Below are positions 15,766-25,492 of a stretch of 46,813 nucleotides of DNA, piece by piece (positions within the stretch are counted from its first letter, which is position 1; the number at the start of each line of letters is the position of its first letter). A model generated the notes under the pieces. That model was not told the DNA's origin. It saw only the letters and a list, made by a program, of their open reading frames with translations, and ran no database searches. A program made the position numbers and the translations under genes. The stretch covers positions 1 through 46,813 of IMG/VR virus record IMGVR_UViG_3300042400_000841, one strand, 5' to 3'. The stretch comes from a virus.

Positions 15766-16220
15766 TGGAAGTGGCTCTGGAAAAACCGATGACATGGTTG
15801 GATTTCCTCGCGGACGAGTCCGTGTCGTTTGACGACCGTCTCGACCGCTGGGAGGCATTCGTTGCCAACCTTCCTCCGCAGGAGTGCCCGCTGAAGCACA
15901 CGTTCCCCGAGGGGATGTACGTGCGTGAAATCTTCATGCCAGCTGGATCGGTGATCACCAGCCGTATCCACAAGTTCGACAACCCGTTCTTCATTACCCA
16001 AGGCAAGGTCACGGTGGTCAGCGAGAACGAGGGGCACGTGACCTACACGGCGCCATACTCAGGAATCACGAAGCCCGGAACTCGCCGGGTGTTGCTGATC
16101 CATGAGGACACGATCTGGACCACGGTTCACCTGAACCTCGATAACAAGACCGATCACGAAGAGCTTTTGAACGACCTCACTTACATGAGGCAAAACCAAT
16201 ACTTACCATGTCATTCGTAG
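15765..16220 (+). CDS. Cupin-like protein, 151 aa
   Basis: After a helical N-terminus (MTWLDFLADESVSFDDRLDR) the segment MYVREIFMPAGSVITSRIHK, FFITQGKVTVVSEN and YSGITKPGTRRVLLIHEDT follows the strand order of a cupin barrel: G(x)5HxH-like first motif (VITSRIHK, with a single His) and a second G-containing motif (GTRRVLLIHEDTIWTTVH). This small double-stranded beta-helix occurs next to gp11-like genes in other podoviruses. Only some of the metal ligands of enzymatic cupins are present, so a structural or binding role is more likely than catalysis. It overlaps the gp11-like gene by 1 base and the next gene by 13. Confidence 0.75.
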   Translation: MEVALEKPMTWLDFLADESVSFDDRLDRWEAFVANLPPQECPLKHTFPEGMYVREIFMPAGSVITSRIHKFDNPFFITQGKVTVVSENEGHVTYTAPYSGITKPGTRRVLLIHEDTIWTTVHLNLDNKTDHEELLNDLTYMRQNQYLPCHS

Positions 16221-16978
16221 GAACAGCCATCGGTTTGGGCGCCGCCGGTATCGTCACGTCAGGCGTCGGAATGGGTCTTCAGGCATCGTCTGCTAGCTCT
16301 GCACGAAAGCAGGCCAGAGGCGCGGCCATGACCCCTCCACTGGATATTCCAGCTGCCATTGGAGAAGCTGAGCAGCTGGCACCGCGCACCCGAGAATTAG
16401 AGGCGCAACGTAATGAGTTTGCTCGCGCTCAACTTTTGGAGTCGCTGGGAATCCAGGTGCCCGGCTATCAGGAGGCGCAGGCTAAGCGGGCGGAAAATGC
16501 GTTGGCACTTCTGCGAGGAGAACTTCCTCCAGATGTCGCTGCCCAGGTGCAACGACAGGCTGCTGGCCGTGCGGTATCCGGAGGGTTTGCTGGAAGCCAA
16601 GCCGCCCGCAACCTGACAGCACGGGATCTCGGTCGCACGTCGCTGGCGTTACAGCAGGCGGGCGGTCAGCAATTTGCCAATATCCTTGGAACCACACCGC
16701 TGGCGCCAGTTGCCAATTATGAGTTTGCTCCGCAGGACGTTGCGCGCCTACGTGAATCGGAGCGCATCGCACGTATGAACGCGCTGATCGGAGTGGCTTC
16801 GATGCCAAGTGCAACTGGAGTGGTGGGTCAGGGAATGGGTTCGCTTGGATCTGGGCTCACTAACCTTGGTTTTGGTGCCCTTGGTCAGTATTACGGCGCC
16901 GGTGGCGCTGGCGCCGGAGGCGGATCATCGACGTTCAACCCCATGGCTCCTGGACAAGTCGGAGCACCGAGAGGTTAA
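16208..16978 (+). CDS. Internal virion protein, small helical type, 256 aa
   Basis: Begins MSFVGTAIGLGAAGIVTSG, a Gly/Ala-rich hydrophobic stretch like the N-terminus of gp14-type inner core proteins, then long Ala/Gln/Arg helices (ALALLRGELPPDVAAQVQRQ, GRTSLALQQAGGQQFANIL) and a Gly-rich C-terminus (GQYYGAGGAGAGGGSS). Such proteins sit inside the head and are ejected with the DNA, helping to form a channel in the envelope. It is the first of three consecutive internal proteins and its start overlaps the cupin gene by 13 bases. Confidence 0.75.
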   Translation: MSFVGTAIGLGAAGIVTSGVGMGLQASSASSARKQARGAAMTPPLDIPAAIGEAEQLAPRTRELEAQRNEFARAQLLESLGIQVPGYQEAQAKRAENALALLRGELPPDVAAQVQRQAAGRAVSGGFAGSQAARNLTARDLGRTSLALQQAGGQQFANILGTTPLAPVANYEFAPQDVARLRESERIARMNALIGVASMPSATGVVGQGMGSLGSGLTNLGFGALGQYYGAGGAGAGGGSSTFNPMAPGQVGAPRG

Positions 16979-16981
16979 TTT

Positions 16982-18175
16982 ATGGCAAACCCATTCTCAG
17001 GACTCGAAAACATCGGGCAGTCGTATCTCCAGGGCGTGCAGCTGGCAAATCAGCGCCAGGCGCGTGAGGAAGCCATTGCGCAACGGCAGGAAGAGGCGCG
17101 CATCCGGCAGGAGTATTACAACCAGCTTGGGCAAGAACGGCAGGCTGCGTTGGGCGAACGGATCAAAGCACGTCTCGATGCTGCCGCAGGACAGTTTGGT
17201 CAGGACCTTGTTTTGGACGCTCAGGGCGAACCCGACTACGCGAAATCGGCTTTGAAGCGGGATCAACGCCTTCAAACCCAACAGCTTCGCAGCGCCCTCG
17301 GAGCCCGTGCTGGCGAGTTCAACGTCAACGAACCGCTGGCACCGGAAATCACTGAAAGCCCCGAGTACAAAACCGCCTTAAACCAAGGGCTGGCTCGTCG
17401 GTTGCAACGAGAATCAACCTACGAAAATGCGCTAGCACGTCGCGGGTTGGTAAAACTTCCGAGTGCCGTTGAAGATCAAATCTTAGGCCGTCCGACCACA
17501 GCTGGGGTTCTCCAGGGGCAACAAGACCTGTCCCAGTACCCTCAGACCACGATCGGTGGCAACAGGTACGCCTACGTTGGACCCAGCCCGAGGGCAGCGG
17601 CGGTGAAGGGGCCAAAGATTATCATCGAAGAAGGACCAGAGGGTCGTAAACGGAAGTTTGAAGGAACTCCTGAAGAAGCTCGCGCTTACGAGGCATCGCT
17701 GTTGGCTAAGCCTGAGAAGGAGCCGGGGCTGTTTGATGACATTGACGCGGCTCTCAAGGATCTTCAAACGCTTCGGGCTAAGCGCGTTGATGATGTGAAC
17801 GTCTATCAAGACGAGGCTGGCAACTTCAAGGTCCGCAAAGACGTGGGTGGCTTCATAGGAGAATCATCGGGAATCAGCCCTGAAGAAGCCGCTCGTCGGC
17901 TGGAAGGAGAACGCGCTCTACGCCGTGAAATTTATGGTTTACCCGCAGAAGCCAAGCCCAAGAACCGCGCTGAAGCCGCAGCCCAGCGCGTCAAGCGATT
18001 TACCATAGGTCAGGTTATGGAAGGCGCACTGCCTCGAACCGCCGCACCGTTGGCTGCTCCGATGGTCGCGCCCCAAGTGCCGCAGGCCGCACCTTCCGGA
18101 CCAATTACGTTGTCGCCGGAAGAATTGAGCCGCATTCTAAGCCAGCCGGACAGCGAGAACCCTGAAGAACTCTGA
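16982..18175 (+). CDS. Internal virion protein, coiled-coil/ejection type, 397 aa
   Basis: Three bases after the preceding stop. A long N-terminal Gln/Arg/Ala coiled coil (LANQRQAREEAIAQRQEEAR) leads to a mixed region, further charged helices (EGPEGRKRKFEGTPEEARAY) and a Pro/Ala-rich C-terminal tail (TAAPLAAPMVAPQVPQAAP). No enzymatic motif seen. Size and position before the giant protein parallel T7 gp15, but the sequence shows no clear kinship I can claim. Probably an ejected core protein. Confidence 0.7.
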   Translation: MANPFSGLENIGQSYLQGVQLANQRQAREEAIAQRQEEARIRQEYYNQLGQERQAALGERIKARLDAAAGQFGQDLVLDAQGEPDYAKSALKRDQRLQTQQLRSALGARAGEFNVNEPLAPEITESPEYKTALNQGLARRLQRESTYENALARRGLVKLPSAVEDQILGRPTTAGVLQGQQDLSQYPQTTIGGNRYAYVGPSPRAAAVKGPKIIIEEGPEGRKRKFEGTPEEARAYEASLLAKPEKEPGLFDDIDAALKDLQTLRAKRVDDVNVYQDEAGNFKVRKDVGGFIGESSGISPEEAARRLEGERALRREIYGLPAEAKPKNRAEAAAQRVKRFTIGQVMEGALPRTAAPLAAPMVAPQVPQAAPSGPITLSPEELSRILSQPDSENPEEL

Positions 18176-18176
18176 T

Positions 18177-21100
18177 ATGCCCATCGAAGTCGATTTTGGA
18201 ACGGAGCTTGGAACCGTAGTTTTCCCAGAAGATTACACCCAAGAACAGGCTTTCGACTTCGTAAAGCAAAACCGGGATCAAATTCGGAAGAATTTAATCC
18301 AGCGACGTCAGCAAGAAATGGCTGGCGAAACTGAGCAGCTGGAAGCAGCCAAGTTCCGCGCTGGTGAGTTCGGCACGGTCGAGACCGTGCTCAACACTCT
18401 TTCCGAGTTGCCGCGTGGGGCGTTGGAAGGAATTGGAGGAACCCTCAAGGGAGCAGCCCGTGTTGCCACTTTTCTTCCTCCGCCAACGGTCAACCCGTAC
18501 ACCGGAAGGAAGATTGAGCAGACTGCCGAAGTGCCCTTGGAACAGGAGCCGCTTTACCGCGCTGGCCAGGCCGTCCAAGAGTTTGGAAAGGAAACCTATC
18601 CTGGCCTCCCTGGCGTCCGAGAGTCGATTCCCGCTCAAATCATGGGCGGTATCGGAAGCACGGTTTCTACACTTCCAGCTGCGGTAATTGCTGGTCCGGC
18701 CGCTCCCTTGGGGGCCGCCATCTCTTACGGACTTCAATCAGGTGAGTCAGCAGCCGAAGAGGCTGATGCTACGATCAACCGTCGTATTGCTGAGGCGCTA
18801 GCCAACCAGCAGTACGATCTCGCTGCGGATCTTCAAGACCGCCGCGAGCAGAAAAAGAATCTGGCATTCGCCACAACCGCTCCCATTGGCGCTGTCACCG
18901 AGGGCTTGCTGGGCGCAGCGCCTAAGGTAGCCAAGCGTTTTGTCACCGGCCGAATCGGAGGCATCGGGGAAAGACTTGCCGAGAGGTTGGTTCCTCAGTC
19001 TGCCAAGTTCCAAAGGAAGTTCCTTGGGGTTACTGGCGCCGAACGTGTCCGAGGCGCGGTAGAAGCGCTAGCAACCGAGGGCGTCCAAGAGTCAGCTGAG
19101 CAGTTCGGTGGAAACATTGCTGCCGCAGCAGTGTACGATCCTGATCGTGGATGGCTGGATGGCGTCGCCCAGGCTGGTTTGATTGGAGCTGCATCTGGAG
19201 GTATTGTCGGCGGCCTGGTTGGCTCGCGACGTAATGCTGACCTGGCGAATGCTGCGGCCGAAGCCGTGGGTGGTAATCCTGACAATCCTTTGCCGCGTGC
19301 TAACGCCACCGTAGCCGGGATGGAAGACGGCACTCAACCCATTGGCCCGATTGAAATCGAGCCCGATGTTACGCCAGAAGAGGTACTGAAGAGGTCCCAG
19401 GAACTGGGCATTCCGGTGCCTCCGGAAATGGTTACGCCTGCTCCCACTCCTGCACCCGCTCCTACTCCTGCTACTCCTGCGGCGGCGACTCCCGTTACGC
19501 CCGCGCCTACTCCGGCGCCTGCTGCTGCCGTCACGCCTGCGCCCGCTGCCGTTGTGTCACCAGCTGCACCTGGCGAGCTTGAGCCCGACGAGCAGGCCGA
19601 ACTCGATGCACTGATCGAGAAGGAGGATGCCGGGACACTCACTGAGGATGATAGCATTACGCTGGCCTTCTACCGCTCCCGCTTAGGATTCCCCGCTCAA
19701 CCACCAACTCCCACACCCAGTGCCGTTCAAGAACAAGGCCCAGATGAAGGCGTGCTTCGCCGAGAAGAACCGCAACCCCCAGTCCAAGTGGAACTGCGAG
19801 AAGTGGATCAAGGAGGGAGGCCTGCCGAAGTCGGAGGGGCCGAAGCCGAAGTCACCCCGGAAGAAGTACAGCAAGTAAAGGCTGAGGTGGTGCCGGAGAC
19901 CCCAGTGCCTGCCCCTACCCCTGCGCCTGCCCCTGAGTACACCCCGGCGCGAATCAACAAGCTGTTCAGGACGCTCAAGGCTAGGGCTACAGCTGTCGGC
20001 AAGGGGTTGTACGAGATCAAGAAACTGGCTCCCGGACAGCGAGTAGTTCTCCGTAATCGCTTTGGCGGGCTTCAGGAAACCGACCAGTTTCTGTTACGAG
20101 AGAAATCGCAGGTGACGGGTAATCCTTACGACGAAGGATATATTCTGCGCGACAAGCAGGAGGCGACGGCTGGCGAAGCGCCGAGGCCGGCACCTGCACC
20201 TGCCCCAGCTGAACCCACGCTTCAATACACAGATGAGGACTTTGCAGCTGCTCCAAGTCGTGAAGCGGCCAGCAACATGGCGGTCACTCAGGTCCGCACA
20301 AACCCATCTTTGCCGCCACGGCCACCGCAGATTTTCTACACCCTGGAGGCCGTCGCCAATCGCGCTGCAAAAAAACCTTACGATCCGAAAAACCTCACAG
20401 CAGAACTTATCAAGCAGGCTCAAGATTCGGGCCTTCTCACTGCTGCCAAGAATCCAAAACTCACAGCTGACGGGCAGCGATCGCTCGCCGATGGACAGCG
20501 TCAATCCCAGGAGCGAAAAGCAGCACAAGCAAACCTGAGCGACGCTCTTCGGGAACGTGCTGTGTTGGCCTGGGATGCGGCAAACGATCCTCAGTCAGCG
20601 GCGTACAGGGAGAGGATTGCGGCCAAACCCGCCCCGGCCCCCGCTGTCAAACCCGCTCCGACCCCCGCCCCGGCACCCCAAGCCGACCCCAACGAAAAAC
20701 TCGCTGCATTCATCGAAGATGTAGATGGCGCGATCACGAATCTCGAATCGCCAGCCAAGCTGCGTGCGATGGTCAAGAAGGCCGTTGCCGCTGGCTACAT
20801 CACAGCCAGAGATGCTGCTGAGATCGCCAGCGTTCAGAAGTCCATGGGCAGCGCGGAAGACACGACTGATGCGTTCGGTGAGTTTGCCGGCTACCTGAAC
20901 ATGGAGTTGGAGAAGCGGAGGAAGGCTCCGGCGGCGCCTGAGCTAGCCATCTCGGAGGAAGTTGAACTCAACGAGCTACGTATCTCAAAGCAGCAACGTG
21001 GTCGCTTAGGTCGTCTCAATGAAGAGCGTCTTCAGGAATTGGAGAAGAAGCTGGCGCCTGCTCCAGCTAAACCAACCGGTGCTGCTGGTATTGAAGAACG

Positions 21101-24100
21101 TGGCGCAGTGATGCAACGCGCCGAAGCTGGTCTTGCAGGGCTAAGACCACGCAAGCAGATCACAATGGATGTCTTGCTTCAGAAGACCCGCAACGAAGTT
21201 GAGCGGCTGTTGCGCGACGGTGAGATCACTGAAGATCAGTTTTACCAGTACGCGAAGGAGTGGAACAAAACCACGCGACTGGGAGAAAAGATGCAGGAGG
21301 GACCGTTAACTCCTGCTCCAGCTGCGACTACACCTGCAAAGAAGGCCGCCAAAGATCCCGCGACCATGACGGCCAGCGAGATCAACAAAGAGTTGGATCG
21401 CTTGGACGCCGAAAGCTCTGCTATAACGCAAGAGCTTATCGACACAGGTCGTGGATCTGAGTTGACCAGCGAGACACTCAAGAAGACCGATCCGCTATTA
21501 CTTCGTGCAGCAGCAAACAACGAACGTCAGTCAGACCTACGTCGCGAAATTTCTGCTAGATACGGCCCGAACGCGCCGAGCCGTTTGCCGGCAGGCCAGA
21601 AGGGTTTTGGGCCAACTAAGAAGGCCCCGAAAACCACCGCCAAATCCGCCATCGAGGCCATCGACAAGGTCAGCAAAGGCCTGTCGGAAAACCAATACTC
21701 TGACCCGCTGTTCCTGACGCCGCTGGCGAAGCTAGCACTGCAAATTGCCAAGAGCCTTATTCAGGCCGGCATTGCTGTGGACCAGGCGATTCGCCAAGCA
21801 ATCACGCAGGCTCGCCAGCAGCTTCCGAATGATCCTGCTGACGACATTCAGTTAGCTGACCGATTGATTCGCGATGCGCAGTACACCGAGGCTGTCGCAG
21901 CTGGTGACATGGAGACGGCGCAGCGGATGGTGGATGAGGCGGCTACCGTATCTGGTGCATATCGCGGAATCGGAAAGCGACTGTCCGATTGGGCTAGGAA
22001 TTTTACTGACCAAGCCACTCGCCAGGTACGATTCACGAATCCATCAACTGGAGAACAAGCGACCTTTGGAGATGTTATATCCGATCTGCAATCAATCTCG
22101 GATGAAGCTGCTCCAGAATACGTTCGATGGCTGCAAAGTATTCCGAACAAATCCACTGCGGCAGCTGACATAGTATCCGACATTACGTGGCTTGCTCGAT
22201 TGCAACCTGCGATAACCCGGGATGAGGCCGGAAATCCAATCCCGCTTTCTCAACGGTTTCAGTCAACCACCGTCGCCAAACCCGACCGCGTCGAAGCCCT
22301 GCTCCAAAAAGTCATCGCGGCCACCGATCCTCGGGGTAAGGCCTTCGAGGCGATCACTGCGTTGTCGTCCGTCGTAATTTACCAGGCGACCAAGATCGCG
22401 CTGCGCATTTATCAGTCCACGAAGTCGTGGCTTGCTGCCCGGAATGCTGGCATGGACTACATCAAGTCCCACGTCCAGTTGCAGAACGAGGCGGAGACCG
22501 CTGCGAACTTCGAGGAATTTCTCAAGGCTGTACCCAACCAAGAAATCCCTGCTGGCACGCCCGAGTTGCCGCAGCCGCCGTCGCCAGCTGAACGCGTTGA
22601 ATCGCGAGGCCTGTTTGTCGGCGACATCGAACGTGATACCGATGAGAACTGGGCGTCCGAGGCAAAAAAGTGGGTGGACTTCTTCAAGGGCAACCTTGAG
22701 CGCGCATTCCAGGTTGTCCTCACCGCAGACATCGACAACGCGTTTAAGGAATACATCCTTGGTGAAATCATCCAACGCAACCAGTTGGACATCGCCCGAG
22801 CCAAAGGCGTCGAAGTCCTGCGAGCGTTAAACCTTGAGAAGCGACTGGCAGAGTCAGCAAAATCGCTTGGTGCCATCACCGCTAAGGCGATGGCCGCTCG
22901 TAAGCTCGCTCAAGAACGCTTTTGGTGGGCGCAGCCGGCGATGATTCTTCGCAACCTGATTCGCAAGCGTCAGGATGAGTTGATCCCGTTCTCGAAGATT
23001 GAGTCTGAGCAGGTGCGGAAATGGCTTACCGAATCTGGCCGCGAGGCTGTAAACCAGATTCGCGAGGCTATGAAGAAGGCGGACAACGTGTTTGCCCGCG
23101 AGTTCCGCAAGATCAAGCAGGTCCCGGGTGAGCCTGACGGCCCTCCCATCGAGATCAAGTGGCAGGACATCCTCACTCAGGCTCTGGATACCCAGGGCTC
23201 CGTGCGGCAGAAGATGCTTCAGGTTATCCTGGCTGACCCCCGCCTGCGCAACCTGAGCCCTGCTGGAATCGCAGAGATCACAAATCTCCTGACGACGGCT
23301 TGGGAAGCAAAGCGGAATCAAATCTTCCGGGCTGAGTTCCAGAAGAAGGTACCGCTGCCGAACGTCAAACCGGACCTTCGCGAGAAGCTCTTCCGTTCTA
23401 TCCCTCGCATCCTGAAGTACGCCAACATCGCGAGAGCCACCCCGGGCAGCTTCTCGATTCAAGACGGTCCTGACACCTTTCTGCTGTGGGAGCAGGCCTT
23501 CCGCGATGCAGTGGCGCCTGAGTTTGGTGTCGCTGAATTAAACGGCGTCACGGCCCGCAAGATTACCGATCTAGCCCAGAAGGCGCAGGCTCAAAGCGGA
23601 GTCAACCGCAACGAGATCATCCAGCAGATGTTCCGCCTCATGGCCCGCGAAGGCGGCGTGCGGTTCTCTGATGTCCTTCGCGATTACTGGTACGCGGCCG
23701 TGCTATCAGGCATCCGGACGCAGGTGGACAACGCGTTGAACGTGTTCAACGGATTCCTTAACACAGCCATGTTTGCTACCATGGCGAAGAAGGATGCCGG
23801 CTTCATAGCCTACTCCGCGCTTAAGGGTCTCGACGAAGGTATCCGCGATTTCTGGCCTATGCTTTGGCGTGGCGAGCTTTACCGCTCCGTCAACTTCAAC
23901 CCTGACCAACCCGGAAGCGCCCTCGAAGGACTGGGTCAGTCTCGCAATCTGTTTGCCAAGGGAATCAGTCAGTTCAAGTACGTTGGTCGGCTCATCAACG
24001 CGCTCGATCACATGACTGCGCTGATGTCTGATTCAACCGCTAAGGCATACGCGTTGCGCAAGTTGTACGGCCCCGAGGTTGCGCGCCAGTATCTCACTCC

Positions 24101-25445
24101 GTCACCAGAAGTGGTCGCTGCGGCGCGAGTCCGAGCCATCGCCGAAGGCACCCGCCCCGAACTGGTCAACAAGCGCACCCGCGAAATCATCCAAGAGAAA
24201 CTGCCTGTCGAAATTTTGCTGACCTCGAAAGAGATCCGCGAGATGACCACGTTCACTGAAACACCTCAGGGATTACTTGGAAGTCTGTACCGTGGTCTGG
24301 ATCAAGCGGCTCAGGGCAAGACGCTCTACAAGGTCCTGTCTGGAACGAACTTCCTGCGGTTTGCAGCAAACTCTGCAAACGAGATTCTGAACTTCGCTTT
24401 TCCAGTCGCGTTTATTCGGTACTACCAATCCGCACCTGGAAGGTCAGAAGGCGAATACGGCCTGAAGTTTTCCGAGTCGCGCCGCGACCTTCTCTTGGCA
24501 AAGGCAGCGTTTGGAACTGCGTTGGGTATCTTTGCTGGCGCCTTGTTCCTCGGTGACGATGACAAGGAAGAGGATCGCAACATCGACATCACCGGGTCGT
24601 TCAAGTCCCTCGATCCGAACAAGCGCAAACAGCTGCTAGCGGAAGGTCGCCAGCCGTATTCCATTCGGTTCGGCAATACCTACGTGTCCTACCGCCAGCT
24701 GGGCTTTGGTGGTGTGCTTGCGACCATCGGTGAACTCCGCGATCGCCAGCTGTTCTCCCCGGACAAGTGGTCCCAGGAAAACATCGTGGAAAAAGTCCTG
24801 GATGGCGCCGCAGCTGGAATGTTCATCGTAAAGGACTCGACCGCGATCTCCGGTCTGACCGAGCTTCTAGGCTTTGCCAACGCCTACAAGTACGACACTG
24901 ACGAGTTCATCGAGAAGTCCTTCCCGCGCTACGTCTCGCGTCTGGCAGGTTCTCTGGTGCCCAACATCCTGAAGGAAGTCGATGCCTGGTCTGACCCGTC
25001 GATCTTCAAGACTGAGGCCGGCAACCTCGGCTACGAATACTTCCTTCAGCAGGTGCCGTTCGGCCGTCGGGAGATCGGGCCTGGTCCGATCCTCAACGTG
25101 CTGGGTGAGCCAGTTAAGGTTGAGCGGTATCCGTGGAGTCGGTGGGCCAAGGAGCGCGAAGACGATCTCGCTTGGGGCACCCTTGGTAAACTCGCCAGCC
25201 GTGGCGTGTTTATGCCGACACCGGCGATCACCGTGAAGGTCAACGAGAACGGCACCCGCCGCGAGCTAACCCGTGAAGAGAAGTACCAGTACCAACAGGC
25301 CGTTGGTCAGGGTTACCGCAAGTTTATCGAGCAGAATTCCAAGCGTCTGCTAGCACTTCCGCCTGCCGAAGCGGCGGACTTTATCGACAAGAACGCAGAC
25401 CGCATTCGTCGGAATGCCCGAACAAATCTGAAAAATTCGTTCTGA
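18177..25445 (+). CDS. Giant internal virion/polyvalent protein with LPD38-like C-terminus, 2422 aa
   Basis: One gene makes up about 15 percent of the window. The N-terminus (IEVDFGTELGTVVFPEDYTQ) has the small domain that opens many phage ejection proteins. Residues to about 390 include two hydrophobic Gly/Ala stretches. Four or more Pro/Ala-rich linkers (near 418-460, 575-590, 665-685, 810-845) separate charged helical modules. From about 1820 to 2200 the pattern (RFSDVLRDYWYAAVLSGIRT, LTSKEIREMTTF, PYSIRFGNTYVSYRQLGFG) is what I know as the LPD38-type domain of polyvalent proteins, with a hydrophobic helix near 2105-2126. These proteins are thought to be injected with DNA. I see no lytic transglycosylase or polymerase motif, so any enzymatic role is open. 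Confidence 0.8.
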   Translation: MPIEVDFGTELGTVVFPEDYTQEQAFDFVKQNRDQIRKNLIQRRQQEMAGETEQLEAAKFRAGEFGTVETVLNTLSELPRGALEGIGGTLKGAARVATFLPPPTVNPYTGRKIEQTAEVPLEQEPLYRAGQAVQEFGKETYPGLPGVRESIPAQIMGGIGSTVSTLPAAVIAGPAAPLGAAISYGLQSGESAAEEADATINRRIAEALANQQYDLAADLQDRREQKKNLAFATTAPIGAVTEGLLGAAPKVAKRFVTGRIGGIGERLAERLVPQSAKFQRKFLGVTGAERVRGAVEALATEGVQESAEQFGGNIAAAAVYDPDRGWLDGVAQAGLIGAASGGIVGGLVGSRRNADLANAAAEAVGGNPDNPLPRANATVAGMEDGTQPIGPIEIEPDVTPEEVLKRSQELGIPVPPEMVTPAPTPAPAPTPATPAAATPVTPAPTPAPAAAVTPAPAAVVSPAAPGELEPDEQAELDALIEKEDAGTLTEDDSITLAFYRSRLGFPAQPPTPTPSAVQEQGPDEGVLRREEPQPPVQVELREVDQGGRPAEVGGAEAEVTPEEVQQVKAEVVPETPVPAPTPAPAPEYTPARINKLFRTLKARATAVGKGLYEIKKLAPGQRVVLRNRFGGLQETDQFLLREKSQVTGNPYDEGYILRDKQEATAGEAPRPAPAPAPAEPTLQYTDEDFAAAPSREAASNMAVTQVRTNPSLPPRPPQIFYTLEAVANRAAKKPYDPKNLTAELIKQAQDSGLLTAAKNPKLTADGQRSLADGQRQSQERKAAQANLSDALRERAVLAWDAANDPQSAAYRERIAAKPAPAPAVKPAPTPAPAPQADPNEKLAAFIEDVDGAITNLESPAKLRAMVKKAVAAGYITARDAAEIASVQKSMGSAEDTTDAFGEFAGYLNMELEKRRKAPAAPELAISEEVELNELRISKQQRGRLGRLNEERLQELEKKLAPAPAKPTGAAGIEERGAVMQRAEAGLAGLRPRKQITMDVLLQKTRNEVERLLRDGEITEDQFYQYAKEWNKTTRLGEKMQEGPLTPAPAATTPAKKAAKDPATMTASEINKELDRLDAESSAITQELIDTGRGSELTSETLKKTDPLLLRAAANNERQSDLRREISARYGPNAPSRLPAGQKGFGPTKKAPKTTAKSAIEAIDKVSKGLSENQYSDPLFLTPLAKLALQIAKSLIQAGIAVDQAIRQAITQARQQLPNDPADDIQLADRLIRDAQYTEAVAAGDMETAQRMVDEAATVSGAYRGIGKRLSDWARNFTDQATRQVRFTNPSTGEQATFGDVISDLQSISDEAAPEYVRWLQSIPNKSTAAADIVSDITWLARLQPAITRDEAGNPIPLSQRFQSTTVAKPDRVEALLQKVIAATDPRGKAFEAITALSSVVIYQATKIALRIYQSTKSWLAARNAGMDYIKSHVQLQNEAETAANFEEFLKAVPNQEIPAGTPELPQPPSPAERVESRGLFVGDIERDTDENWASEAKKWVDFFKGNLERAFQVVLTADIDNAFKEYILGEIIQRNQLDIARAKGVEVLRALNLEKRLAESAKSLGAITAKAMAARKLAQERFWWAQPAMILRNLIRKRQDELIPFSKIESEQVRKWLTESGREAVNQIREAMKKADNVFAREFRKIKQVPGEPDGPPIEIKWQDILTQALDTQGSVRQKMLQVILADPRLRNLSPAGIAEITNLLTTAWEAKRNQIFRAEFQKKVPLPNVKPDLREKLFRSIPRILKYANIARATPGSFSIQDGPDTFLLWEQAFRDAVAPEFGVAELNGVTARKITDLAQKAQAQSGVNRNEIIQQMFRLMAREGGVRFSDVLRDYWYAAVLSGIRTQVDNALNVFNGFLNTAMFATMAKKDAGFIAYSALKGLDEGIRDFWPMLWRGELYRSVNFNPDQPGSALEGLGQSRNLFAKGISQFKYVGRLINALDHMTALMSDSTAKAYALRKLYGPEVARQYLTPSPEVVAAARVRAIAEGTRPELVNKRTREIIQEKLPVEILLTSKEIREMTTFTETPQGLLGSLYRGLDQAAQGKTLYKVLSGTNFLRFAANSANEILNFAFPVAFIRYYQSAPGRSEGEYGLKFSESRRDLLLAKAAFGTALGIFAGALFLGDDDKEEDRNIDITGSFKSLDPNKRKQLLAEGRQPYSIRFGNTYVSYRQLGFGGVLATIGELRDRQLFSPDKWSQENIVEKVLDGAAAGMFIVKDSTAISGLTELLGFANAYKYDTDEFIEKSFPRYVSRLAGSLVPNILKEVDAWSDPSIFKTEAGNLGYEYFLQQVPFGRREIGPGPILNVLGEPVKVERYPWSRWAKEREDDLAWGTLGKLASRGVFMPTPAITVKVNENGTRRELTREEKYQYQQAVGQGYRKFIEQNSKRLLALPPAEAADFIDKNADRIRRNARTNLKNSF

Positions 25446-25472
25446 TTCTGCTAGACACCTGACACCACTTGC

Positions 25473-25492
25473 CATACGTTGACTGACGTATG
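25473..25492. promoter_or_regulatory. Inverted repeat covering the recT-like start codon
   Basis: CATACGT and ACGTATG form perfect 7-bp arms around the 6-base spacer TGACTG; the ATG of the right arm is the annealase start codon at 25490. It lies in the only gap (44 bases) between the virion block and the recombination block. It could be an operator for a dimeric repressor or a hairpin hiding the start codon. No Shine-Dalgarno sequence is visible ahead of this ATG. Confidence 0.5.

Noticed and set aside
15765-16220. Enzymatic cupin (dioxygenase-like)
   Set aside because: Only part of the metal-ligand set is visible, so an enzymatic claim is not supported.
18177-25445. Virion RNA polymerase or transglycosylase domain in the giant protein
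   Set aside because: No T7-type polymerase motifs nor ExSGxxx/GxxQ lysozyme motifs found when reading through it.
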